DNA of 64,000 bases, from the NCBI GenBank assembly GCA_017795105.1, contig CP051247.1, positions 5,088,001 to 5,152,000 on the forward strand, given 5' to 3'. The notes under the pieces are model-generated. The model saw only the letters and a list, made by a program, of their open reading frames with translations, was not told the DNA's origin and ran no database searches. Both the position numbers and the translations under genes were made by a program. Shown here one piece after another: positions 30,907 to 39,354 of this stretch (position 1 is the first letter of the stretch; the number at the start of each line of letters is the position of its first letter). Source of the DNA: Planctomycetaceae bacterium (GTDB lineage Bacteria; Planctomycetota; Planctomycetia; Planctomycetales; Planctomycetaceae).

Positions 30907-32208
30907 ATGTCCGCGCGATCCCAACTGATTCTGCTCCTCGTGCTAGTGCCGGCGATTCCGTTGCTGGCCTGGGCGAGCCGCCCTTATCTGGCCCCGCGAA
31001 AACCGGAGCCTGACATCTTCTCCGGCGGTAAGGCTTATCCGCCTTCGGAACTCGCCTTTACGAAGCAGGCGATCGGTCCGGAACCAACGGGGCTGCCGCT
31101 GATCACCAACGTGCAGGTTGTCGACGAAGATGGCGACGGGCAGAACGAGATTCTTGTCTGCGATGCCAGTCTGAATCAGATCACGGTCTATCGCCGACAG
31201 GGCGAGGAGTGGAACGAGGAAGTGTTGATTCCGCTCGTCTCCGCCCCGGCTCATGTCACGCCGGTGGATGCCGATGGCGATGGGGATCTCGACATGGTCG
31301 TCTCGGTTCTCGGAAACATTATGCCGGACGACTCGGTGATCGGCCGCGTCGAGTTGTTCGAACGAACTGACAGCGGATTCGAGCGGCACGTGATCCTCGA
31401 CAATGTCCGCCGCATTGCCGATGTCCAGCCGGGAGACTTCGATCAGGATGGGGACATCGACTTCGCCGTCGCCGAGTTCGGTTACAGCCGCGGGGCAGTT
31501 CGCTGGCTCCAGAACGAAGGGGACTTTCAATACCGCGACCACGAGCTGTTGAATGCTCCGGGAACGATCCATGTGCCCGTCGCCGATTACGATGGCGATG
31601 GCGATCTCGATATCGCGGCCATCGTCTCGCAGGATGAAGAAGAGCTCTGGGCGTTCGAGAACGCGGGCGATGGAACCTTCACGCCGCGCCGGCTGTGGTT
31701 CACGATCAATCTCGACCTTGGCAGTGCCGGGCTGGTCAGTGCCGATCTCGACAGCGATGGTGATCAGGATCTCATTCTGCCGGCTGGCGACAACCTCGAA
31801 GATTTCGATGCCTACCCACAGCCTTATCACGGCTGCTACTGGTTCGAGAACAAGGGGGACTGGACCTTCGAGATGAAACGTATTTCCGACCTCGGCGGAA
31901 CTTATGCCGCGGCAGCGGGAGATCTGGACGGCGATAACGATATCGACGTGGCGCTCGTGAGCATGACAAACGACTGGTACACGCCGGGGACGGCCAGCGT
32001 GGTCTGGCTGGAGAACGACGGCGAACAGAACTTCACGAGCTGGCAGATCGCCAGCGATCCGATTCACCTGGTGACGGTCGCCATCGGAGACATCAACGGC
32101 GACTCCCGGCTCGATGTCCTCGCGGGAGCGTTGAACTTTCGCAAACCGTATGAACGGGTGGGCCGCGTTTCGGCCTGGCTCGGGCAGCAGAAAGGAGGTG
32201 CGAAATGA
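30907..32208 (+). CDS. FG-GAP/VCBS-repeat surface protein
   Basis: A 433-residue protein with an N-terminal hydrophobic anchor or signal (LILLLVLVPAIPLLAWA). At least seven repeats carry calcium-binding-like Asp-rich loops (DEDGDGQNEI, DADGDGDLDM, DQDGDIDF, DYDGDGDLDI, DLDSDGDQDL, DLDGDNDIDV, DINGDSRLDV). This pattern predicts an integrin-alpha-like beta-propeller outside the cytoplasm that needs calcium. The start at 30907 (MSARSQ) is preferred to GTG 30838 because the signal then begins at once. Its stop overlaps the ATG of the following TPR gene (ATGA), so the two products are probably made in fixed ratio. Confidence 0.85.
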   Translation: MSARSQLILLLVLVPAIPLLAWASRPYLAPRKPEPDIFSGGKAYPPSELAFTKQAIGPEPTGLPLITNVQVVDEDGDGQNEILVCDASLNQITVYRRQGEEWNEEVLIPLVSAPAHVTPVDADGDGDLDMVVSVLGNIMPDDSVIGRVELFERTDSGFERHVILDNVRRIADVQPGDFDQDGDIDFAVAEFGYSRGAVRWLQNEGDFQYRDHELLNAPGTIHVPVADYDGDGDLDIAAIVSQDEEELWAFENAGDGTFTPRRLWFTINLDLGSAGLVSADLDSDGDQDLILPAGDNLEDFDAYPQPYHGCYWFENKGDWTFEMKRISDLGGTYAAAAGDLDGDNDIDVALVSMTNDWYTPGTASVVWLENDGEQNFTSWQIASDPIHLVTVAIGDINGDSRLDVLAGALNFRKPYERVGRVSAWLGQQKGGAK

Positions 32209-33593
32209 CAATCGCTCTGCGTCTCCTCTATGTCATTGTCGTGGCTGAAATCCTGGGAGCCGTGCACTGGGTTTCGCGGCCGTCCGAGCATCTCCCCTCC
32301 CTCATTCCGCCGGTCACTTTCAGGGATCCCGTTTACGAAGCAGAACTGCGCGACCTTGCCGAAAAGGCGAAGCCAGATGATTCGGCTTCGATCCGCCAAC
32401 TGGCCGAGGCTCTGGTCGGGCACGGCTTCTATGCCTATGCCGAGCATGCCTACCGCTGGGCTCTGGCCACTGATGAAGGGGATCTGTCGTCGCAGTTCGG
32501 ACTGGCCTTCTGCCTCGATCGCACCGGTCGCGTTGCTGAAAGCACCGAAGCCTATCGCGAAGTCACGGCAATGCAGCCGCGAACGGAGAGCGAGAAGAAT
32601 TTGCCGCTTTACGCGTCGTATTCGATCGGGCGGAACTTCCTCCGCGGAGAGAACGCCGAGTCGGCCGAGGCGTTGTTCCGGCAGAAAATCAGTTTTCTCC
32701 CCGCCCGCTATCAGCTGGCTAAGTTGCAGATTCGCTCCGGTCGGGCGGCGGAAGGTCTGCAGACGATTGCACCGGGGCTGGATGAATTGCCATTCTCGCT
32801 GGGTCTTCATCATCTGCGTTACCGGGCGTTACAGCAGCTCGACCAGCCGGAGCGAGTTGCGGAAGCGGCTCGGCTGGTGGAACTCTCGGCGTATCTGCTG
32901 CCGATCAATTTCAGCACCGATCTGGTGCGGCCCTTCGCGGAAGCGTACGGCTTCACTCGCGAGCTCGCGGTGATCGACCAGGAACTGAGGCAAGATCAGA
33001 CGCAGCAGGCCGAACAGCATCTGCTGGCTCTGCAGGACAAGATTGGCGATCGACGTATTCCGCAATACGTGACAGCTCGACTCACGCTGGGCGACATTTA
33101 CCTTCGCACACAACGGGCGGATGAGTTGAAGGAAACGACCGCCGAACTCAAGGCGTTCGAAGTTCAGCCGGCCGAGCTGTTGCTCTGGAACGCCGGAGTG
33201 GCCGTCTTTGAAGGGCGAACAGAGGACGCAGCCGAGTTCTGGAAACAGGCTCTTCTGGTCGAGCCCGATATGCAGGCGCACCTCAACCTCAAGGACTACT
33301 ACGAGAAGCAGGGAAATGCGGAGCAGGCGGCGTGGCATTCGTCACGGGCGCTTGTCCTTCAGGGACGGGCTCTCTTCCGCAGCAATCGTCCCGATCAGGC
33401 CGACGCAATATTTCAGCAGGCGGTCGAGGACGATCCCCAGAATGCGGAAGGCTGGTTCTTTCATGCCGAGATGAACAATTATCTGGGAAACGTCGAGGTG
33501 GCTCGCTCTGCCTATGATCGATGTCTGGAACTCGACCCGCTGTACGGAAGGGCCATTCAGGCTCGGAAGTTTCTGCCCCAGCCATCGCCTTGA
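32205..33593 (+). CDS. TPR-repeat protein
   Basis: A 462-residue protein with an N-terminal hydrophobic segment (LRLLYVIVVAEILGAVHWV), so it is membrane-anchored or exported, followed by tetratricopeptide-like helical repeats. Clear ones are FYAYAEHAYRWALATDEGD (about 70), RVAESTEAYREVTAMQP (about 110) and ARSAYDRCLELDPLYGRA near the end. A very strong AAAGGAGGTG ribosome site lies inside the end of the preceding FG-GAP gene, and start and stop overlap by four bases. It probably forms a protein-binding scaffold for the FG-GAP propeller at the membrane. Confidence 0.82.
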   Translation: MTIALRLLYVIVVAEILGAVHWVSRPSEHLPSLIPPVTFRDPVYEAELRDLAEKAKPDDSASIRQLAEALVGHGFYAYAEHAYRWALATDEGDLSSQFGLAFCLDRTGRVAESTEAYREVTAMQPRTESEKNLPLYASYSIGRNFLRGENAESAEALFRQKISFLPARYQLAKLQIRSGRAAEGLQTIAPGLDELPFSLGLHHLRYRALQQLDQPERVAEAARLVELSAYLLPINFSTDLVRPFAEAYGFTRELAVIDQELRQDQTQQAEQHLLALQDKIGDRRIPQYVTARLTLGDIYLRTQRADELKETTAELKAFEVQPAELLLWNAGVAVFEGRTEDAAEFWKQALLVEPDMQAHLNLKDYYEKQGNAEQAAWHSSRALVLQGRALFRSNRPDQADAIFQQAVEDDPQNAEGWFFHAEMNNYLGNVEVARSAYDRCLELDPLYGRAIQARKFLPQPSP

Positions 33594-33748
33594 TTCGGCT
33601 GCCGGGAGCTCTCGACCGGACTGTCGGGATTCTTGCGGTAGCTTGACACTCATCAGGGAGGATGGATAATTTCGCCGCACCTTCATGGGCGGCCATCCCA
33701 GATCCAGCCGTTCCACTGACTTCCAAACTCTAAACCGAGGATGTCCTC

Positions 33749-34159
33749 TTGTTTCGCTCAGCCGCTCTGCTCATGCTCCTCGCTCTTATCACATCTCCTC
33801 TCGTCGGTTGCGGCGGAGGGGGAGCTTCTGACCAGCCGGAACTCGGTCAGGTCTCCGGCACCGTCACGATGGATGGCCAGCCGCTTCCGAATGTCACTGT
33901 CAGCTTCGTCCCCGAGACAGGGGCTCCGTCAAACGGCGTGACCGATGAAGCCGGCAAATACGAACTGACCTACAAGGGCACCGAACGTGGGGCCGCCGTC
34001 GGACAACACAAGGTGTCGATCACGACGCCGACGGAAGGGCCGCCCGCCCCGGGTTACAAGGATCCCATTCCGGCCAAATACAACGAGAACACAACGCTGA
34101 CGGCGACCGTTGCGGCTGGGGACAACCCGCCGATCGACTTCACTCTCGAGTCGAAGTAA
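33749..34159 (+). CDS. Small lipoprotein with carboxypeptidase-regulatory-like domain
   Basis: A 136-residue lipoprotein (SPLVGCGGGG, Cys21) with one beta-sandwich domain (VSGTVTMDGQPLPNVTVSFVP, then GKYELTYKG) of the carboxypeptidase-regulatory/transthyretin-like type common in planctomycetes. The start codon is TTG at 33749, with CGAGG eight bases upstream; no in-frame ATG would preserve the signal sequence. It sits before a DUF1559 prepilin-like gene, a frequent planctomycete pairing, which suggests an envelope role, perhaps binding a surface filament or polymer. Function unknown. Confidence 0.82.
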   Translation: MFRSAALLMLLALITSPLVGCGGGGASDQPELGQVSGTVTMDGQPLPNVTVSFVPETGAPSNGVTDEAGKYELTYKGTERGAAVGQHKVSITTPTEGPPAPGYKDPIPAKYNENTTLTATVAAGDNPPIDFTLESK

Positions 34160-34417
34160 CTCGCGCTGGAATCGCAATTGGGCTGGTAAAGCTGGCACCA
34201 TCCCAGGGCTGCGGGGTATTTTCGTGATTTTACGGAAATTCCCCCACTCATTTATTGATTCGCGCCCATGGGACGTTATTGTTCCACATCCACAGGTCTG
34301 CATTAGCTGATGAATGCAGCCGTCGCTCCGGTCGACAGAGCAGTGCTTTTTTCTGAGGTGCCTCAGAACTGTCGACGATCAGGACTCTCATTTTCATCGG
34401 AAAAGGACTGCGCTTAG

Positions 34418-35425
<1,008 letters not shown>

Positions 35426-35447
35426 TCACGATCCGCTGAAAAATACG

Positions 35448-35485
35448 AAACCCGGCCGTTCGAACGAACGACCGGGTTTTTCTTT
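35448..35485 (+). terminator. Intrinsic terminator of the DUF1559 gene
   Basis: AAACCCGG-C-CGTTCG (35448-35462) pairs with CGAACG-A-CCGGGTTT (35465-35479), with one internal mismatch and a two-base loop, followed by TTTTCTTTT. It lies 22 bases after the DUF1559 stop and is a textbook rho-independent terminator. Confidence 0.88.
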
Positions 35486-35494
35486 TGCGCGAAA

Positions 35495-35532
35495 GGGTGC
35501 CATGCTTGCATTGCGAAGCAGGGCAAGCATGC
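35495..35532 (+). repeat. REP hairpin, family A (left of RAYT)
   Basis: CATGCTTGC (35501-35509) pairs with GCAAGCAT(G) (35523-35531). The loop matches the copy at 154-192 except for one base. It lies 80 bases downstream of the RAYT stop. Confidence 0.8.
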
Positions 35533-35613
35533 CGATGGACGAGGCCCTGAGTTCGGCATCGAAGGAACGGTCATCCGCCCTTCGGGACCGACAGAGTTCT
35601 GACTCTCGCTCAT

Positions 35614-36156
35614 TCAAAACCGCGGGGCGATTCGCGGCACACTTTCCCGCTGAATCGCTAATGGATTATCAACGCCATCCACCCATGCCCTGGCACTCGA
35701 CCAGAACCAGTCCACCGCGTAGACACAGAGTCCACGTCTGATTGGATTCTGGTGGATATAGTCGATCTTCTCGTGGATATCCTGGACGGACCGGAGATTG
35801 CGGTCGTATCCGCCGCCCCGCTGCCAGAATCGAAAGCCCTCGCTTCGTCCGACCTCGTTCTGCTGAAGCCAAATATTAGCGCGACGTGAGACGCTCTGCT
35901 TCAGTGTTTTCAGAATCGACGCGATTCTCACGTCTGGCCCGGGCAGTAAAACGAGATGAACATGTTCGGGCATGATGACATACGCCCAGAGATCAAACAG
36001 TCCACGATCCTGACTTCGCGCGATTGCCTCAATCATCCAACGTCGTGAGCGATCCTTGCTGAGATAGGGACGCCGCTGATCACATGAGAACGTCAGAAAA
36101 TGTCGATCTCCGGGAACGTCGAATCGCTTGCACTGCTTTCGATGTTTTTCGGGCAT
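35614..36156 (-). CDS. REP-associated tyrosine transposase (RAYT), family A
   Basis: A 180-residue Y1-type transposase of the IS200-like fold. It carries the metal-binding HUH-type motif in MPEHVHLVLLPG (His65, His67), the putative nucleophile Tyr133 in IDYIHQNPIRRGL and the early HFLTFSC strand. It should nick single-stranded REP hairpins. Length and motifs look intact. It shares little sequence with the second RAYT at 38373-38915 outside the motifs, so the two were acquired separately. Flanking REPs at 35495 and 36210 are its likely substrates. Confidence 0.9.
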   Translation of the reverse strand: MPEKHRKQCKRFDVPGDRHFLTFSCDQRRPYLSKDRSRRWMIEAIARSQDRGLFDLWAYVIMPEHVHLVLLPGPDVRIASILKTLKQSVSRRANIWLQQNEVGRSEGFRFWQRGGGYDRNLRSVQDIHEKIDYIHQNPIRRGLCVYAVDWFWSSARAWVDGVDNPLAIQRESVPRIAPRF

Positions 36157-36209
36157 TTAGACGGTCCAGGAAACTTCCTTCATCGTTGTGTTAGTATTGG
36201 GTATTCATT

Positions 36210-36254
36210 GGCATGCTTGCCCTGCCTCTTCGAGGCGATGCAAGCATGGCACCC
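36210..36254 (-). repeat. REP hairpin, family A (right of RAYT, inverted)
   Basis: Reverse-orientation copy of the 154-192 repeat: GCATGCTTGC (36211-36220) and GCAAGCATGGC (36240-36250). Its loop is about six bases longer than in the other copies. It ends 23 bases from the stop of the comM-type gene. Confidence 0.75.
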
Positions 36255-36277
36255 GATATTCGACGACTGTCTCTCAC

Positions 36278-37807
36278 TCACGACCAGTACTTGCGGTCCA
36301 GGCTCCGATAGTTCACCGCTTCGCTCAGATGAATCTCGGTGATCAACTCGCTTGCTTCGAGGTCGGCGATCGTGCGGCAGACTCTCAGGATGCGATCGTG
36401 GGCGCGGGCAGAGAGGCCGAGTTCTTCCATGGCAGCTTTGAGGAACAGTTCGGCGTCTGCTGTCAGTTTGCAGTGCTCACGGATCTGCCGTGTCGTCATG
36501 CGGCCGTTGATGCGATTGGGGGCGGACGCGAAACGGCGCTCCTGAATCTCCCGCGCCTGCAGGACCTGCTCTTTCATCTGAGCCGAGTTGGTCCCCTCCT
36601 GTTTGTCGGCCAGTTCGCGGAACGGCACGGCCGGGACTTCGATGTGGATATCAATCCGGTCGAGCAGCGGGCCACTGATCTTCGAAAGATACCGTTCCAT
36701 CGCCTGAGCATTCACGCGATGCCCCCCTTCCGGGCCGTAGCCGCTGGGGCTGGGATTCATCGCGGCGATCAGCATGAAATCGGCCGGAAAGGTGGTGCTG
36801 CCGATCGCCCGGGTAATCGTCACGTTCTGACTCTCGAGCGGCTGCCGCAACACTTCGAGCGTTCGCTTGTTGAACTCGGGCAACTCATCCAGAAAGAGAA
36901 CCCCATTGTGTGCCAGCGAAATCTCCCCCGGCTTCGGCACGCTCCCGCCACCGACCAGTCCGGCTTCACTGACCGTATGATGCGGTTCGCGAAACGGACG
37001 CTTCAGAATCAGCGATTCGCCATTCGACAGCAGCCCGGTCGCCGAGTGAATCCGGGTCGTTTCCAGACTCTCGTCCTGCGAGAGCGAGGGAAGAATCGTC
37101 GGAATGCGAGACGCCAGCAGAGTCTTTCCAGAGCCAGGCGGGCCGATCATCAACAGATGGTGACTTCCGGCAGCCGCGACGGTCAAGGCGCGTTTGGCAA
37201 ACTCCTGTCCTTTGACGTCGGCGTAGTCGATCAGGTAACGCCCGTATTCTTCCACCGCCTCTTCCCAGCGGAAGGGAGCCGGTTCGATCGGCAGCTGGCC
37301 ATTCAGGAAGCCGACCGCTTCGGTGAGCGACTGGATCGGAATGATGTCGACCCCTTCGACCACGCTGGCTTCGCGAACATTCTCGGCTGGGAGAAGCAGT
37401 CCCCGCTGCTGATGATTCCGGGCTTCCATCGCCATCGAAAGAGTGCCGCGCGCGGGGCGGAGCGACCCATCCAGCGCGAGTTCTCCCACGGCTGCATACT
37501 GAGACAGCAGTTCCTGATCGAGCTGCCCGCTGGCCGCAAGAATTCCGAGGGCAATCGGCAGGTCGAGCGAGGCAGCTTCCTTGGGCAGGTCAGCCGGCGA
37601 CAGGTTAATCACGATTCGATCGATGCAGCGGACGTAACCACTGTTGACGATCGCCCGCTCAATCCGATGCGTACTCTCCCGGACGGCGGCTTCGGCGAGC
37701 CCGACAAGAATCGTCTTCGGCAACGCTCCTGGCGAAATATCAACCTCGACCTCCACCGGCCGCGCATCGATGCCATACAACGTAAAACTGAGAAGACGCG
37801 CCAGCAT
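36278..37807 (-). CDS. comM: YifB/ComM-type Mg-chelatase-like AAA+ ATPase
   Basis: A 509-residue protein with three parts: an N-terminal Lon-protease-like domain (1-170, GLAEAAVRES, NLSPADLPK), an AAA+ core with Walker A GPPGSGKTLL (near 222-231) and GVLFLDELPEF as Walker B, and a C-terminal Mg-chelatase-type domain (RTIADLEASELITEIHLSEAVNYR). In other bacteria ComM is a hexameric helicase that promotes branch migration during natural transformation and homologous recombination. The protein looks complete. It sits between the two REP/RAYT patches. Whether this organism is competent cannot be told from the window. Confidence 0.92.
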   Translation of the reverse strand: MLARLLSFTLYGIDARPVEVEVDISPGALPKTILVGLAEAAVRESTHRIERAIVNSGYVRCIDRIVINLSPADLPKEAASLDLPIALGILAASGQLDQELLSQYAAVGELALDGSLRPARGTLSMAMEARNHQQRGLLLPAENVREASVVEGVDIIPIQSLTEAVGFLNGQLPIEPAPFRWEEAVEEYGRYLIDYADVKGQEFAKRALTVAAAGSHHLLMIGPPGSGKTLLASRIPTILPSLSQDESLETTRIHSATGLLSNGESLILKRPFREPHHTVSEAGLVGGGSVPKPGEISLAHNGVLFLDELPEFNKRTLEVLRQPLESQNVTITRAIGSTTFPADFMLIAAMNPSPSGYGPEGGHRVNAQAMERYLSKISGPLLDRIDIHIEVPAVPFRELADKQEGTNSAQMKEQVLQAREIQERRFASAPNRINGRMTTRQIREHCKLTADAELFLKAAMEELGLSARAHDRILRVCRTIADLEASELITEIHLSEAVNYRSLDRKYWS

Positions 37808-37936
37808 GAGATTGGAGAACGTTCGCAGAATTCAAAGTGGTCGGACAACAGCAGACTGACGAGGACACCCGTCAATCGCTATCCTGCCACAATTGTTCAG
37901 CAATTGCCAGCCAGCAAGAAGCACGGCCCCATCCAT

Positions 37937-38231
37937 GGGTGGCCCGACCGAAACGGTCGGGTCGCGCAGCGACAAGAGGTCTCATCATGTGCGGCCGGTT
38001 ACTCGTGGGCCGCACATCAACCGTCAGCCTCGAGTCCTTCCGGCCAGCGAATCGGGACACCGACTGACTTGTTCAGCAGACACTATCGAGCGGAGCTGAA
38101 CGGGTAGGCCTCAGGTTTCGCCCATCGATGCGTTTAAGAGTTTGTATGGATAGGAGTGGATGCTAGGCTTCGAACGCGGATGCGGACAGCCTCTTGTTGC
38201 TGCGCAACCCGGCTAGGTGGCCGGGCCACCC
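37937..38231. mobile_element. RAYT-derived deletion element (MITE-like), unit 1
   Basis: A 295-base unit with terminal inverted repeats 37937-37979 and 38190-38231. It is closely similar to both ends of the RAYT element at 38293-39020 but lacks about 440 bases of its middle (equivalent to roughly 38469-38910). It therefore keeps only the last codons of the transposase gene and its upstream region. Each terminal repeat is itself two hairpins. A third hairpin lies inside: perfect 10-bp arms ATGTGCGGCC (37987-37996) and GGCCGCACAT (38008-38017). The octamer GCACGGCC occurs on both sides (37921-37928, 38239-38246). Confidence 0.8.
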
Positions 38232-38292
38232 TTTTATGGCACGGCCTTAATACGCGGACCTATCCGTTCGAGATCGCCGGGGCTGAGAAGCC
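38232..38292 (-). pseudogene. Fragment of the 3' end of a PQQ-propeller gene
   Basis: These 61 bases match the 3' end of the PQQ-propeller gene at 39353-39440. They share TATGGCACGGC, then after a deletion of about 25 bases CCGTTCGA and GCCGGGGCTGAGAAG. The fragment lies between two RAYT units in the same place, relative to unit 1, that the real gene end occupies relative to unit 3. It is a duplicated scrap and not expressed as such. Confidence 0.7.
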
Positions 38293-39020
38293 GGGTGGCC
38301 CGACCGAAACGGTCGGGTCGCGGAGCGACAAGAGGTCTCATCATGTGCGGCCGGTTACTCGTGGGCCGCACATCAACCGTCAGCCTCCAGTCCTTCAGGC
38401 CAGCGAATCGGCACCCCGACCGACTTGTTCAGCAGATACCAGCGAGCGGAGCTGAACGGGTAGGCCTCGGGCTCCTCCACCAGCCCCGCTCGAAGGGGAT
38501 TCAGATGCATGTAGTCGAGCTTCTGTTCGACTTTCCCACGGGACCAGAGATTAAGTCCGTAGTATCGCTCTTGCCAGATCCGGTCATCAGGACCAGAGAT
38601 CGTCTCATAGGAGGAGAAGGCTTCGCGGTAAAGCTTCTTGATCGAAATGGAAGAGGCCGTCTTCCAGTGATTCATGAACCGGCTCAACTGTTCGGGCTCA
38701 GGGAACCAGACCATTGCATGCACGTGATCGGGCATGATGACAAACCCCAGGCAGATCCCGTTCCGTTTTGCGAGGGAGCTTCCGAGGTGCCCGATTGTGA
38801 TTCGTTTGGCGCGATCGGAATCGAGGAGACGTCGTCGTTTGTAGCAGGAGAATGTGACGAAATGAACGTGCCTGTCGCTGTCGTATACTCGGCGTTTCGT
38901 CACAGCTAATCCCATCGATGCGATTAAGGGGTTGCATGGGGGGAGTTGATGTTAGGCTTCGGACGCGGATGGGGAAAGCCTCTTGTTGCTTCGCAACCCG
39001 GCCAGGTGGCCGGGCCACCC
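38293..39020. mobile_element. Complete RAYT element, family B, unit 2
   Basis: A 728-base unit with imperfect terminal inverted repeats at 38293-38335 and 38979-39020 and one intact RAYT gene between them on the minus strand. The terminal repeats fold into paired hairpins whose stems differ in sequence yet keep pairing (GACC/GGTC in the left repeat, GGCC/GGCC in the right; GTCGC/GCGAC against GTTGC/GCAAC). It is the apparent parent of the two shortened units on either side and unrelated in sequence to the family-A element at 35495-36254. Confidence 0.82.
38373..38915 (-). CDS. REP-associated tyrosine transposase (RAYT), family B
   Basis: A 180-residue Y1 transposase with HUH-type His64/His66 in MPDHVHAMVWFP, the probable nucleophile Tyr135 in LDYMHLNPLRAGLV and the opening strand HVHFVTFSCYKRRRLL. 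It appears intact. Its final codons and its upstream leader are both present in the two deletion units at 37937-38231 and 39059-39352, which shows that these derive from this gene. It is a different lineage from the RAYT at 35614-36156. Substrates should be the hairpin-bearing termini of the three units. Confidence 0.9.
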   Translation of the reverse strand: MGLAVTKRRVYDSDRHVHFVTFSCYKRRRLLDSDRAKRITIGHLGSSLAKRNGICLGFVIMPDHVHAMVWFPEPEQLSRFMNHWKTASSISIKKLYREAFSSYETISGPDDRIWQERYYGLNLWSRGKVEQKLDYMHLNPLRAGLVEEPEAYPFSSARWYLLNKSVGVPIRWPEGLEADG

Positions 39021-39058
39021 TGCGATTACCGGTCAGCGGGAAGCACGGCCCTGCCCAA

Positions 39059-39352
39059 GGGTGGCCCGACCGAAACGGTCGGGTCGCGCAGCGACAAGAG
39101 GCCTCATCATGTGCGGACGGTTACTCGAGGGCCGCGAATCAATCGTCAGCCTCCAGTCCATCAGGCCACCGAATCGGCATCTCGACCGACATGTTCAAAA
39201 GACAACAACGTGCGGAGCTGAACTGTAGGCCTCAGGCTTCGCCCATCGATGCGTTTAAGAGTTTGTATGGATAGGAGTGGATACTAGGCTTCAGGCGCGG
39301 ATGGTGACAGCCTCTTGTTGCTTCGCAACCCGGCCAAGTGGCCGGGCCACCC
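39059..39352. mobile_element. RAYT-derived deletion element (MITE-like), unit 3
   Basis: A 294-base unit with termini 39059-39101 and 39311-39352, organised like unit 1 and with the same central deletion of the transposase gene. Its internal hairpin has decayed (mismatches in both arms), so it may be older than unit 1. It ends two bases before the PQQ-propeller stop codon. The sequence just upstream (AAGCACGGCC, 39041-39050) matches that upstream of unit 1. Confidence 0.8.
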
Positions 39353-39354
39353 TT

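Larger units (their letters stand above)
35495..36254. mobile_element. REP-flanked RAYT element, family A
   Basis: A 760-base unit bounded by two family-A REP hairpins in inverted orientation, 35495-35532 and 36210-36254, with one RAYT transposase gene between them on the minus strand. A third copy of the same REP stands alone at 154-192. The arrangement fits a REP/RAYT system in which the tyrosine transposase acts on the hairpins. No target-site duplication is visible, as expected for IS200/IS605-related chemistry. The element lies directly after the DUF1559 terminator. Confidence 0.75.

Noticed and set aside
36188..38107. 639-codon plus-strand frame opposite the comM-type gene
   Set aside because: It runs through a REP, an AAA+ gene and a mobile element, which no real gene would do.
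38918..39274. Small plus-strand frames across RAYT units 2 and 3
   Set aside because: Near-identical peptides in several frames come from the repeated termini, not from genes.
37937..39352. CRISPR-like array (repeated units with spacers)
   Set aside because: Units are about 295 bp with terminal inverted repeats and transposase remnants, far too long for CRISPR repeats, and no cas gene is near.
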